From NCBI GenBank assembly GCA_017457105.1, contig JAFTIA010000055.1, positions 1 to 34,165 on the forward strand: a stretch of DNA of 34,165 nt. The letters run 5' to 3'. Shown here one piece after another: positions 25,330-33,903 of the stretch; within the stretch, counting starts at the first letter, position 1; each line of letters begins with the position of its first letter. The DNA is from Lentisphaeria bacterium (GTDB lineage Bacteria > Verrucomicrobiota > Lentisphaeria > Victivallales > Victivallaceae). The position numbers and the translations under genes were made by a program. The notes under the pieces were generated by a model. The model was not told the DNA's origin. It worked only from the letters and a program-made list of their open reading frames with translations, and searched no databases.

Positions 25330-26805
25330 ATGGAAAAGACGTTGTTTCTGCAGATCCATCCCCGGGACAATGTGGCAGTGGCTCTGGCGGATTTGGAAGC
25401 CGGTTTTGCCGCCGGAGCAACGGTGTTGAAGGAACCCGTCAAGCGGGGGCATAAGTTTGCCATTGCAGACATTGCTCAAGGGGAAATGGTCATGAAATAC
25501 GGTGCCCCCATCGGCCACGCCACGCAAGATATTTCTGCCGGGGAATGGGTGCATACCCATAACCTGAAAACCAACCTTACCGGCGCAGAAGAATACGCTT
25601 ATACACCCAAATTCCCCGCCACGGCAAAGGCCGCGGCGATTCCCGACTTCATGGGATTCCGGCGGGCAGACGGCAGTGTGGGGATCCGCAACGAACTCTG
25701 GATCATCCCCACCGTGGGGTGTGTCAATAAAACGGCGGAACTGCTGGCAAAGCGTTTTCAAGTCACGGCTCCCAATGTCACCGGGGCCTACGCTTTCACC
25801 CATCCTTACGGCTGTTCCCAGCTGGGGGAAGATCATGCCTGCACCCGTGCCATCCTTGCCAATCTGGTGCATCACCCCAATGCCGCCGGTGTGCTGGTGG
25901 TGGCTCTGGGCTGCGAAAACAATACACTGGACGATTTCAAAAAGGAGATCGGCCATATCGATCCGGACAAAGTCCGTTATATGACGGTCCAGCAGGAATC
26001 GGACGAGGTCGCCAGAGGACTGGAACTTCTGGCGGAACTGGAAAAAAATGCTGCCCGGTATCAGCGGGAACCCATCCCGGTTTCGGAATTGCGTGTAGGG
26101 CTCAAGTGCGGCGGAAGCGACGGTCTTTCCGGTATTACCGCCAATCCGCTGGTGGGGGCGTTTTCCGATAAACTCATTGCCTGCGGCGGAACATCCGTCC
26201 TTACAGAGGTCCCGGAAATGTTCGGAGCCGAAACGCTCCTGATGGAACGCTGTATCGATCAGAATGTTTTCGACCGCTGTGTGGAAATGGTCAACGGATT
26301 CAAAGATTATTTCATCAGTCACGGGCAGGTGGTTTATGAAAATCCCTCCCCGGGCAACAAGGCCGGCGACATTTCCACGTTGGAGGAAAAATCCCTCGGC
26401 TGTACCCAGAAAGGCGGTACTTCTGTGGTGACGGATGTGCAGAAATATACTGGCAGATTATCCAAAAAGGGGTTGAATCTGACTGCCGGGCCCGGCAATG
26501 ACATGGTTGCGGTGACAGCGTTGACCGCCGCCGGAGCGCATCTCATCCTCTTTACCACCGGCAGGGGAACGCCCCTCGGGGCTCCGGCTCCCACCGTAAA
26601 GATCGCCACCAATACGGCTCTGGCAGAGTTCAAAGCCAACTGGATCGACTTTAACGCCGGAACACTGGTGGAAGGCGAATCCATGGATTCTGCCGCAGAA
26701 CGGCTTTTCCGGCAGGTCATCCGCATTGCCAGCGGCGAAGAAACCCAAAGCGAAAAGTACGGCTACCGGGAAATCGCCATCTTCAAGGACGGCGTAACAT
26801 TGTAA
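25330..26805 (+). CDS. uxaA: Altronate dehydratase
   Basis: A 491-residue iron-dependent dehydratase that converts D-altronate to 2-keto-3-deoxy-D-gluconate. The N-terminal ~75 residues form the SAF-type domain (IHPRDNVAVAL... WVHTHNLKTNL), then the D-galactarate/altronate dehydratase domain follows: GIRNELWIIPTVGCVN, ALGCENNT, LKCGGSDGLSGITANPLVG, TTGRGTPLGAPAPTVKIATNT. Fused UxaA of this length is normal. The frame also offers a GTG at 25321, but GGGGAG at 25313-25318 suits the ATG at 25330 better. It lies directly after uxaB. Its stop is only 20 bases from that of the convergent ung gene, and no terminator hairpin is evident there. Confidence 0.95.
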   Translation: MEKTLFLQIHPRDNVAVALADLEAGFAAGATVLKEPVKRGHKFAIADIAQGEMVMKYGAPIGHATQDISAGEWVHTHNLKTNLTGAEEYAYTPKFPATAKAAAIPDFMGFRRADGSVGIRNELWIIPTVGCVNKTAELLAKRFQVTAPNVTGAYAFTHPYGCSQLGEDHACTRAILANLVHHPNAAGVLVVALGCENNTLDDFKKEIGHIDPDKVRYMTVQQESDEVARGLELLAELEKNAARYQREPIPVSELRVGLKCGGSDGLSGITANPLVGAFSDKLIACGGTSVLTEVPEMFGAETLLMERCIDQNVFDRCVEMVNGFKDYFISHGQVVYENPSPGNKAGDISTLEEKSLGCTQKGGTSVVTDVQKYTGRLSKKGLNLTAGPGNDMVAVTALTAAGAHLILFTTGRGTPLGAPAPTVKIATNTALAEFKANWIDFNAGTLVEGESMDSAAERLFRQVIRIASGEETQSEKYGYREIAIFKDGVTL

Positions 26806-26825
26806 ACGGTCTGGATTTGCCGTCC

Positions 26826-27509
26826 TTAAAACAGGCTGTCCGGATTATTTCCGGGAGCCCACAAAACAGGCGGGCGGCCCAATTTCTGAAGAAGCACATT
26901 GGCTTTGGAAAATGGCCGGCTGCCGAAAAATCCCCGGTAAGCAGACAGGGGGGACGGGTGTACTCCTGTAATCACCCGGTGACGGGTTTCGTCGATCAGC
27001 GGGCGTTTCTTCAGGGCATCGCTCCCCCACAAAATAAAAACACTGGGGGGAGATAAACGGCTCACGGCGCACAGAATGGCATCGGTGATCTCTTCCCACC
27101 CGTGTCCCCGGTGGGAACCGGCGGTATGGGCACGAACGGTCAATGTGCTGTTCAAAAGAAGCACGCCCTGCTTTGCCCAGTAAGACAGGTCGCCGCTTTC
27201 CGGCGGTGAGATCTGCAAATCCGATGCCATTTCTTTAAATATATTGCGGAGACTGGGGGGGAGTTTCACGCCCGCAGGCACGGAAAAACTCAATCCGTGC
27301 GCCTGATGGTCATCATGATAGGGATCCTGCCCCACGATCACCACCCGGATATCTTCCGGCGGCGTCATTTCCAGCGCGGCAAAAATCTGATCCTGCGGGG
27401 GAAAAACAGTGTATTTCTCCCGTTCTTCCTGAACGAATTGCAGGACTTCCTGCAATTTTGCCGATTCCCCGGCAAGGGCGCGGCTCCATGCGGCAGGAAG
27501 GCAAGTCAT
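26826..27509 (-). CDS. ung: Uracil-DNA glycosylase, family 1
   Basis: A 227-residue enzyme that removes uracil from DNA. GQDPYHDDHQAHGLSFSV gives the water-activating D62 and the family 1 signature, LLLNSTLTV (117-125) the uracil-pocket asparagine N120, and GVHPSPLSAYRGFFGSRPF the catalytic-pocket H184 and the DNA-intercalating loop. Length is as usual. Its ATG overlaps the stop of the enolase-like gene (ATGA at 27506-27509), so it is translated from the uvrD-queH-fusion-enolase-like transcript. Two repair genes thus bracket this operon. Confidence 0.97.
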   Translation of the reverse strand: MTCLPAAWSRALAGESAKLQEVLQFVQEEREKYTVFPPQDQIFAALEMTPPEDIRVVIVGQDPYHDDHQAHGLSFSVPAGVKLPPSLRNIFKEMASDLQISPPESGDLSYWAKQGVLLLNSTLTVRAHTAGSHRGHGWEEITDAILCAVSRLSPPSVFILWGSDALKKRPLIDETRHRVITGVHPSPLSAYRGFFGSRPFSKANVLLQKLGRPPVLWAPGNNPDSLF

Positions 27510-28276
27510 ACGCCGTACTCCGCCAGATCCCCCAGCATTTCTCCGATACGCAAAAGGCGGTTGCCCACGCAGATCCCGGCTTCCCGGCCGGGGGCAATAA
27601 ATCCGGCGTTGAGTGCCACTGCAAGATCGGCAAGACCGTCATCGCCGGTACAACCCGTTTGCCGCAAAACAACTTTTTTCCCGGAACGGTGTATTTTTTC
27701 TGCGGCGGCAAGAGTTCCGCTGACCGTTTGGTGATCGCTTGGATCGAGCGCCGTACCGGGCAGTGTTTCCGGCGTGTCCGGAATCAATGTGATGTCATTC
27801 CGGAAATCTTCCGGCGTTTTCAGATACGCCGGGGCTATTTTTAAACACTTCCGGAACGCTTCAGGGAAAGACTCCGCTTCTTTGGGGGAAAAAAGCGATT
27901 GCCCGTCAAGAAAATACAGCAATTCCGGCAAAACACATGAACGAACCCCGCCCAGATACCGGAACAGCGGCAATTCCAGAAATTCCGCCGCCGCCCGGGC
28001 ACAGGCAAGAGAAACTGTCAATACCGCACTCCTGGCCGCCGTTCCTGCGGCTTCGCTGATGGCCAGATCCAGTTCCATCTGGTCGATCACATCCAGTCCC
28101 TCCAGTTCCGGCGAAACCGCCTCCGAAATGATCCGGACATCCTGCATGGAAACATCTTTTCCGGCAACGGAAGCCCTGCCCACAATACCGCTCCGGAGAA
28201 CGACTTCCGCTTCCACCGCAGGATCCCCGTTAAAATCAGCGATCAACCGGGCATGAACTTCATGGATTTCGGACAT
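27506..28276 (-). CDS. Truncated enolase-like protein lacking catalytic lysines
   Basis: A 256-residue protein against ~430 for enolase. The N-terminal ~120 residues follow enolase (EIHEVHARLIADFNGDPAVEAEV; SLACARAAAEFLELPLFRYLGG), and the last ~70 follow its C-terminus (DDGLADLAVALNAGFIAPG; NRLLRIGEMLGD). The middle of the barrel, with most metal ligands and general acids, is missing. Where enolase has the catalytic lysine of QIKTG this protein has A228; where it has LLKVNQIG this has D178; SHRSGE is LRQTGC, and the SGAST lid is AGKDVS. An enolase reaction is therefore unlikely. The frame is open, with AGAGG before the ATG, 21 bases after the fusion gene and overlapping ung, so it appears to be maintained. 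Role unknown. Confidence 0.8.
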   Translation of the reverse strand: MSEIHEVHARLIADFNGDPAVEAEVVLRSGIVGRASVAGKDVSMQDVRIISEAVSPELEGLDVIDQMELDLAISEAAGTAARSAVLTVSLACARAAAEFLELPLFRYLGGVRSCVLPELLYFLDGQSLFSPKEAESFPEAFRKCLKIAPAYLKTPEDFRNDITLIPDTPETLPGTALDPSDHQTVSGTLAAAEKIHRSGKKVVLRQTGCTGDDGLADLAVALNAGFIAPGREAGICVGNRLLRIGEMLGDLAEYGV

Positions 28277-28297
28277 AGATACCTCTTTTTAAGAAAA

Positions 28298-30979
28298 TTA
28301 CGCTTCCGGGAAACGCACCGGCCCCGCACCGGCAATGGGACTGCACACAAGAATGTTTTCCCGGATATTCCGGGGACGGTAATACCCGTTCCGCAGATTT
28401 TCCGTCAGCAGCGGTACGGCATCCTGTTTGGCCAGCACCATCATACAGCCGCCCAGACCGGCACCGGCAAGCTGGGCCCCTGCTACGCCGGGGGTCCGGT
28501 TGGCAATGTCCGCCATCAGGTCGATTTCCGGAATACTGCAGGCATAACTGCCGGGCTGACGGATCAGCTGGGCACGGATGACCCGTTCCGGATCCCCGCT
28601 TTCCAGATCGCTCAACAGCCCCAGCAGTGTGGCATTGTCCACCGGGGAAACATAGCGTTTGGGCGACCAGTTTTCATCAAAGGAAACCACCCGGTCCCCA
28701 TCGTGGGAGATCTTCATCAACTCCCCGATGAGCCGGATATCGCCCTTTTTGAGGGCATCAGCGTAAGCGGCGGAGCGTTCACACTCTGCCAGCCCGAACA
28801 GCACCACGCCCCGTACAGGATACAACCCGTCCGCCGGAGGCTGGTGGGAGGCAAACAGTTGATCCAAATCCGTTTCCGGCAGCATGGAAGCAAGTTGTTC
28901 CCGCGTTGCCGTTTCCGGCAGCATCAGCAAAATCCGGTAGATCTGTGCCAGCGGAACTTGCAGATTCCGCACATTCACATCCCGCAGGTGTTTCAATACG
29001 CTGCTGTACTGCGGACAAAGACGGCGGATCAATTCAAATCCGGCACGGTAACAGCTGATCCGGTGGTTGAACTGATCTTTGGCATTGGCGGACTTGCGGG
29101 CTTTGATGCCGGAATCGCAGACCACCATGTTATAACCTTCCGGAAAGGGGACCGTATCTTCCACGCCGAAGTCAAAGAACCGGACTTTTACCACATTGCC
29201 GCAACTGCCCATTTTGACTGCCGCATGGTCGGCACTGCCGCCCCGGGTCCCCACGAACCATTCACTTTCCCCGCACAGGGTGATAAGCTGTGCAGGGAAG
29301 GTGTCCAGCCCGCTGACAGCCACCGTGGCTTCCGCCGCCCCCACCACCAGGCTGGAGGAGGAACTCAACCCAGCCGCCATGGGAACATTGCCGCTGACAA
29401 AAAGATCCATGCCCCGCAGGGGGCGGGAAACAAATTTTTTCTGAAGCCGGAGAATGGCTGCCTTGATGTAACTTGTCCAGTCCACGCCGTATTCCCGGAT
29501 CAAACTTGCCAGTTTGGGACTGTTCACCAGCGTATTCCAGTCATCCCACGGCATATCTGCCACCAGTTCGGCGATGCTGAATTCACAGGGGTTGAAGCGT
29601 TCCGGATCGGTGTGGCAAATCACTACACGGTCATCATTCCGGGGATGTGCCAGAAGAAGTGTTTCATAACTGATGGTCATAAGATTGCAGTTGCCGCCCT
29701 GATGATCCACATGGCGGCCCATGACATTCAGCCGCCCGGGAGAGCGGAAGATCGCCACCGGCGCATCTGCGTCAAGAGCATTCCCGGCGCAGGAAAGGAT
29801 CTCCCGGTACAACTCTTTCTGCTGATCCATCACCGGAGGATTACTGCCGTAAATATTTTCCAGCACTCCGGAAAATCGTTCACTCTTCACCAGATCCTGC
29901 CAGCGTTTCAAAGAAACAAAGACCCCTTCCGGCAGCGGCTGATCCCGGAAATCCGTTGTTTCAGCATTCCGCAAAAGATGTTCCACCTGAAGCAGTTCTG
30001 CGGGGTTGTTAAAGCCCAGCACCTTGGCTGGATCCGTGACTTCCAGCACACGCACCGGCAAATTCTGCCGGTACACATAATTTACCAGATCCGAGAGATA
30101 TTCCTCCTGCTGGGCGTTGTTCCGGTTCAGCCCCGCCAGAGCCCCCCGCAAAAGTCCGGCTTTCACAAGATAAATGGAGGTATTTCCCCGGCAGATATGG
30201 AGTGCTTCTTCCGGCGTCAGCACCCATTCTCCATCCGCAGTGGCAAAACGGAATTCCGCCATGGTTTCCGGAAGTCTATCCCGCAAAGATGCGGCGGTAA
30301 AGACGGCATCTTTTTCCTGCAGATCCTGCCACAGATCCCCGAAAGCCTTTTCCCCCTTGGCAGGCTTGATATCCGCCTGTTCCCCGAAAAAGATCCGGCA
30401 GAGTTCCCGGAACAATTCCGCTCCGCTGTATTCCCCCTCCGGCAGTGTCCGGAAATGCCGGCACACCGCCGCTTTTAAAATGTCCGCCCGCTCAATGACT
30501 GCCACCGGATGCCCTGCCGGATCGCAGGGGATGCGCCCCTGACCGGAAGATGCCCCGCATTCCAGCGATACCAGTGCCAGCGAGGCTGAACTTGATGTAT
30601 ATACATCAAACAAACGGTCCAGCACGCTCCGGTCAATGATCCGGTCTCCGGCGGTGATCAGAATATCCGCATCATCCGGGATCCCCGGCATGGCGTCCAA
30701 TGCATAGCGCAGCGCATTGGCGGTCCCCAGCTGTTCCGGCTGAAACGCAAAAACACTGTTGGGGAACTGCGGAGCGACTGTACTCATCACTTTTTCCGCC
30801 AGAGACCCCACCACCACAATGTGCTGCGGGATCCCGCACGCCTGATAGGTATTCAACGCCCGGAGAATGGCAGGCGTGCCATTGACCGGGAAACACACTT
30901 TCGGGCAATCTGCAGAGCCCATGCGGGTCCCTTTGCCTGCGGCAAGAACAATGGAGAAATCGGGACTTCCTGAAATCAT
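28298..30979 (-). CDS. GlmU-type nucleotidyltransferase fused to galactokinase-like GHMP kinase
   Basis: An 893-residue two-domain protein. Residues ~8-350 resemble the uridylyltransferase half of GlmU: VLAAGKGTRMGSADCPKV (11-28, K27), EQLGTANALRYAL, a GDRIID aspartate site, and NNAQQEEYLSDL followed by VLGFNNPAELLQVE. Residues ~400-893 are a GHMP kinase of galactokinase type: RSPGRLNVMGRHVDHQGG (412-429), the ATP loop NVPMAAGLSSSSSL (531-544), GGSADHA with the likely catalytic Asp, and GAGLGGCMMVL near the end. A kinase making a sugar-1-phosphate joined to a pyrophosphorylase would convert a free sugar to a nucleotide sugar, as FKP does for fucose, but both domains are from other families. 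Sugar unknown. AAAGGAGGT precedes the ATG and overlaps the queH stop. Confidence 0.85.
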   Translation of the reverse strand: MISGSPDFSIVLAAGKGTRMGSADCPKVCFPVNGTPAILRALNTYQACGIPQHIVVVGSLAEKVMSTVAPQFPNSVFAFQPEQLGTANALRYALDAMPGIPDDADILITAGDRIIDRSVLDRLFDVYTSSSASLALVSLECGASSGQGRIPCDPAGHPVAVIERADILKAAVCRHFRTLPEGEYSGAELFRELCRIFFGEQADIKPAKGEKAFGDLWQDLQEKDAVFTAASLRDRLPETMAEFRFATADGEWVLTPEEALHICRGNTSIYLVKAGLLRGALAGLNRNNAQQEEYLSDLVNYVYRQNLPVRVLEVTDPAKVLGFNNPAELLQVEHLLRNAETTDFRDQPLPEGVFVSLKRWQDLVKSERFSGVLENIYGSNPPVMDQQKELYREILSCAGNALDADAPVAIFRSPGRLNVMGRHVDHQGGNCNLMTISYETLLLAHPRNDDRVVICHTDPERFNPCEFSIAELVADMPWDDWNTLVNSPKLASLIREYGVDWTSYIKAAILRLQKKFVSRPLRGMDLFVSGNVPMAAGLSSSSSLVVGAAEATVAVSGLDTFPAQLITLCGESEWFVGTRGGSADHAAVKMGSCGNVVKVRFFDFGVEDTVPFPEGYNMVVCDSGIKARKSANAKDQFNHRISCYRAGFELIRRLCPQYSSVLKHLRDVNVRNLQVPLAQIYRILLMLPETATREQLASMLPETDLDQLFASHQPPADGLYPVRGVVLFGLAECERSAAYADALKKGDIRLIGELMKISHDGDRVVSFDENWSPKRYVSPVDNATLLGLLSDLESGDPERVIRAQLIRQPGSYACSIPEIDLMADIANRTPGVAGAQLAGAGLGGCMMVLAKQDAVPLLTENLRNGYYRPRNIRENILVCSPIAGAGPVRFPEA

Positions 30980-30991
30980 GCAATACCTCCT

Positions 30992-31516
30992 TTATGATCG
31001 GATCGAAAATTCACAGCCGCAATAGTTCTGCCGGTAAAGTCCGTATTCAGCGGCAAGAATACCGGACCGTAAATACCCGTCTTTCTTTTTGAAATCAATG
31101 GCTTCAAAACCGGGAAATTTTGCTCCGGCTTCAAAGATCGTTCTCGAATTTTTCAGCGGACTCACCGTAAGAGATGTGGCAAATCGGCTGATCCCCAACT
31201 CTGAAGCTTTGCGTGCCGCCCGTTCCAGCGAGAACCCGAAACAGACCGGACAGCGGGCTCCCCGTTCCGGTTCTTTTTCCAGCCCCGAAACTGCCGCCTG
31301 CCACGCCGGGTGATCGTATTCATCCTCGATCAATTCCAACTGGCAGATCGCCGCCAATTTACGCATGGCATCCAGCCGCCGCAAATACTCTTCTTCCGGT
31401 GCGATGTTGCAGTTGGAAAAGAACAGCACCACCTTTTCCCCGGCATTGACCAGTCGCTCAATACAGCTGGAAGCGCATACGGCACAACAGCAATGAAGCA
31501 GGATCCGGTTGTCCAC
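30992..31516 (-). CDS. queH: Epoxyqueuosine reductase QueH
   Basis: A 174-residue iron-sulfur protein (former DUF208) that reduces epoxyqueuosine to queuosine in tRNA, a non-homologous replacement for QueG. Seen: LLHCCCAVC at residues 6-14, the RCPVCF motif in the middle, SLTVSPLKNS, and QNYCGCEFS at the end, which together supply the cluster cysteines. I place the start at the GTG at 31516, five bases past the uvrD stop, because GAGGAGGA (31532-31525) is eight bases upstream; ATG starts at 31534 and 31558 would overlap uvrD and lack such a site. It is the second gene of the uvrD operon. Confidence 0.92.
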   Translation of the reverse strand: MDNRILLHCCCAVCASSCIERLVNAGEKVVLFFSNCNIAPEEEYLRRLDAMRKLAAICQLELIEDEYDHPAWQAAVSGLEKEPERGARCPVCFGFSLERAARKASELGISRFATSLTVSPLKNSRTIFEAGAKFPGFEAIDFKKKDGYLRSGILAAEYGLYRQNYCGCEFSIRS

Positions 31517-31520
31517 GATC

Positions 31521-33554
31521 TTAATCCTCCTCATCCAGCATCCGGAAAATATCCGCAAAAACCTGTTTCATCTGTCCGGGATCCGGGGCCTTCAACAGTG
31601 TTTCCGGCGTATGCCGTTCTGCCAGTTCCTCCGGCAGAAGTTCCAGAAATTCCGAACCTCTCGGCATGTGGGTCACGCCCCGGGTCATGCGGGTCTTTGC
31701 CCGGGAAAGCACCAATTTTTTTCTTGCCCGGGTGATCGCCACATAAAAAAGCCGCACTTCCTCGTCTTCCGAACCCTCTTCCACAGACCGCTCGTGCGGG
31801 AACAGGCCATGCTCCATCCCCACAACGAAAACCACCGGATATTCCAACCCCTTGGAGGCATGCACCGTGGAAAGCGTGACCGCATCCCCGGTTTCCTCTT
31901 CGGTACGGTCCGTTTCCTCCAGCAATGCAAAACTTTCCAGATAATCTTCCAGCAATGCCGGTTCTGCTGAACGCTGTTCAAATTGTGCCACTGCCGTAAT
32001 AAATTCATCCACATTTTCCCGGCGTTTGGTGGCGTCTTTGATATCTTTATACATTCTTTGCAGACCGTCCAGATACCCGGTTTCCCGCAGAAAAGATTCC
32101 ACCCGCACTGCCAGTGAACCGGGTTCTTTGAACAACGCACGGTAACGGGTGAAAATTTCCGCCAGTGCCGCCGCCTGAACCGCACCTTTGCCCCCCAGTG
32201 CCCTTTGAAATTCCTCACTGCCAAGCTGGTGGACCATGGGGGTATGATGGGCAATGCTGCCTTTTTTCAGGAGGTTGACGGCTTTGTCCGCCAACCCCCG
32301 GGGAGGACAGGCAAGAATACGCAGCAAACTCTGGTCATCCCGGGGATTGATCAGAAGTTTCAGATAGGCAATGGCATCTTTGATCTCTTTGCGTTTATAA
32401 AACTCCTGCCCGCCCACCAGCCGGTAGGGGATCCCCGCTCCCCGGAGCTGCATTTCAAATTCCCGGGAAAGATGGTTGGAGCGGTAAAGAATGGCAAAAT
32501 CACTGAAATTCCGCGTCATATCTTCGTTCCGCATCTGAAGAATGCAGTTCGCCACAAAACGGGCCTCCTCTTCGGCAGAGGGCGTTGTTACGATATCCAG
32601 CAGATCCCCTTCGCCCAGATCGGACCACAATTTTTTGGTATGCCTCCGGGTATTTCCCGCCAGCACCGCATTGGCGGCACTCAAAATACGGGAGGTGGAG
32701 CGGTAATTCTGTTCCAGTTTGATGACTTTGGCCCCGGGAAACTGTTCCGGAAACGCCAGAATGTTTCCAATATCCGCACCACGCCAGGAGTAAATGCTCT
32801 GGTCATCATCGCCCACTGCACAGAGATTATGCGCTTCCCCCGCCAGCAGACGGACCACTTCAAACTGCGCCGCGCTGGTGTCCTGATACTCGTCCACCAG
32901 AAGATAACGGTAACGCTCCTGACACTTCTTCAACGCTTCCGGAAATTCCGTAAAAAGCCGCCAGACAAGCATCAGCATATCGTCAAAGTCGATCATGTTC
33001 TGCATTTCCAGCAGTTTCTGGTACTCTTCGTAAATACTGCCGATAATGACTTCATGATCCGTTGCGGCCCGGTTCCGTGCCTGCCGCGGCGTCAGCAGTT
33101 GATTTTTCCAGCCGCTGATCATGGCAATGGTTTCCGGTACACTGAATGTCCCCGGAAGCAGCCCCAGACTGGCGCCAGCCTGTTTTACCAATCCCTGCTG
33201 ATCCGAATCGTCCGCAATGGTAAAGCCCGGCAGATACCCCAGAAGTCCCGCTTCCCGCCGCAAAAGACGGACACAAAAACTGTGAAATGTGCCCAGTGTA
33301 ACTGCTTTTGCCTGTTCCGGATCCACCAGTTGGGCAAGGCGTTCCCGCATTTCCCGTGCCGCCTTGTTGGTAAAGGTCAGCCCCAGAATGTTTTCCGCCG
33401 GGATTCCCCGCGCCAGCATCCCCGCAATACGGAAGGTGATCACACGGGTTTTACCGGTTCCGGCTCCGGCAAGCACCAGCACCGGTCCCTCAATAGTGGA
33501 GGCGGCATCTGCCTGTTCCGGATTCAATCCGGCATATATTTCTTCCGGGGTCAT
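31521..33554 (-). CDS. uvrD: UvrD/PcrA-family superfamily 1 DNA helicase
   Basis: A 677-residue 3'-5' helicase for DNA repair and replication-conflict clearance. Motifs in order: the Q-motif LNPEQADA (10-17), Walker A LAGAGTGKT (28-36), TFTNKAAREMRERL (Ia), LVDEYQDTSAAQ (II, D221 and E222), GDDDQSIYSWRGAD (III), LEQNYRST (IV), and TVHASKGLEYPVVFVVGMEHGLFPHERS with VAITRARKKL (V-VI). It is shorter than the ~720-residue E. coli UvrD because it lacks a long C-terminal tail. GGAG lies five bases before the ATG. It is the first gene of a five-gene minus-strand unit. PcrA or Rep naming is equally possible. Confidence 0.95.
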   Translation of the reverse strand: MTPEEIYAGLNPEQADAASTIEGPVLVLAGAGTGKTRVITFRIAGMLARGIPAENILGLTFTNKAAREMRERLAQLVDPEQAKAVTLGTFHSFCVRLLRREAGLLGYLPGFTIADDSDQQGLVKQAGASLGLLPGTFSVPETIAMISGWKNQLLTPRQARNRAATDHEVIIGSIYEEYQKLLEMQNMIDFDDMLMLVWRLFTEFPEALKKCQERYRYLLVDEYQDTSAAQFEVVRLLAGEAHNLCAVGDDDQSIYSWRGADIGNILAFPEQFPGAKVIKLEQNYRSTSRILSAANAVLAGNTRRHTKKLWSDLGEGDLLDIVTTPSAEEEARFVANCILQMRNEDMTRNFSDFAILYRSNHLSREFEMQLRGAGIPYRLVGGQEFYKRKEIKDAIAYLKLLINPRDDQSLLRILACPPRGLADKAVNLLKKGSIAHHTPMVHQLGSEEFQRALGGKGAVQAAALAEIFTRYRALFKEPGSLAVRVESFLRETGYLDGLQRMYKDIKDATKRRENVDEFITAVAQFEQRSAEPALLEDYLESFALLEETDRTEEETGDAVTLSTVHASKGLEYPVVFVVGMEHGLFPHERSVEEGSEDEEVRLFYVAITRARKKLVLSRAKTRMTRGVTHMPRGSEFLELLPEELAERHTPETLLKAPDPGQMKQVFADIFRMLDEED

Positions 33555-33599
33555 TTACGCTCCGGTCCCTTTCCTGCAAAAATGTTCTTTTTCAGGCGT

Positions 33600-33628
33600 A
33601 ATATACAGCATATTGACCTCTTTCGCAA
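33600..33628 (-). promoter_or_regulatory. Sigma70-type promoter for the uvrD operon
   Basis: On the minus strand, TTGCGA (33628-33623), a 17-base spacer, and TATATT (33605-33600), 45 bases before the uvrD ATG at 33554. No other promoter is evident between the five genes of this unit. Confidence 0.6.
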
Positions 33629-33658
33629 ATTAGATATGCACTTTTTTACATTCCCCAT

Positions 33659-33686
33659 TTGACAAATCATAAAATTCGTGTATTGT
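33659..33686 (+). promoter_or_regulatory. Promoter for tRNA-Leu
   Basis: A perfect TTGACA at 33659-33664, a 16-base spacer and TATTGT at 33681-33686, 39 bases before the tRNA. It is divergent from the uvrD promoter, from which it is separated by about 30 bases. Confidence 0.65.
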
Positions 33687-33725
33687 ATAGTTATTCTCAA
33701 GCATTTTTGTGCAACACACTCAAGT

Positions 33726-33809
33726 GCCAGCGTGGCGGAATGGCAGACGCAGTTGACTCAAAATCAACCGGTAACAACCTTGTGGGTTCGACTCCCACCG
33801 CTGGTACCA
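33726..33809 (+). tRNA. tRNA-Leu, anticodon CAA
   Basis: An 84-base class II tRNA. The acceptor stem GCCAGCG/CGCTGGT closes with a G1-U72 pair. The D arm is GCG/CGC around GAATGGCAGA. The anticodon stem GTTGA/TCAAC encloses loop CTCAAAA, giving anticodon CAA for the leucine codon UUG. The long variable arm has stem GGT/ACC, and the T arm is GTGGG TTCGACT CCCAC. The discriminator A and CCA are encoded. A run of eight T (33811-33818) follows and may end transcription. Confidence 0.96.
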
Positions 33810-33903
33810 ATTTTTTTTCCCAAAAAATGAACTCCCTTCGGCGGGTAGCACCCGCTGGCATGTGGTCGGCTGTCGGGCTTGCGCCCTCTCGAGCCTCCAA
33901 TAA

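Noticed and set aside
23755-26322. Open frame of 855 codons on the minus strand
   Set aside because: Antisense to uxaB and uxaA across their junction; no domain is recognisable.
28253-30478. Open frame of 741 codons on the plus strand
   Set aside because: Antisense to the nucleotidyltransferase-kinase fusion; composition is that of a complement, not a protein family.
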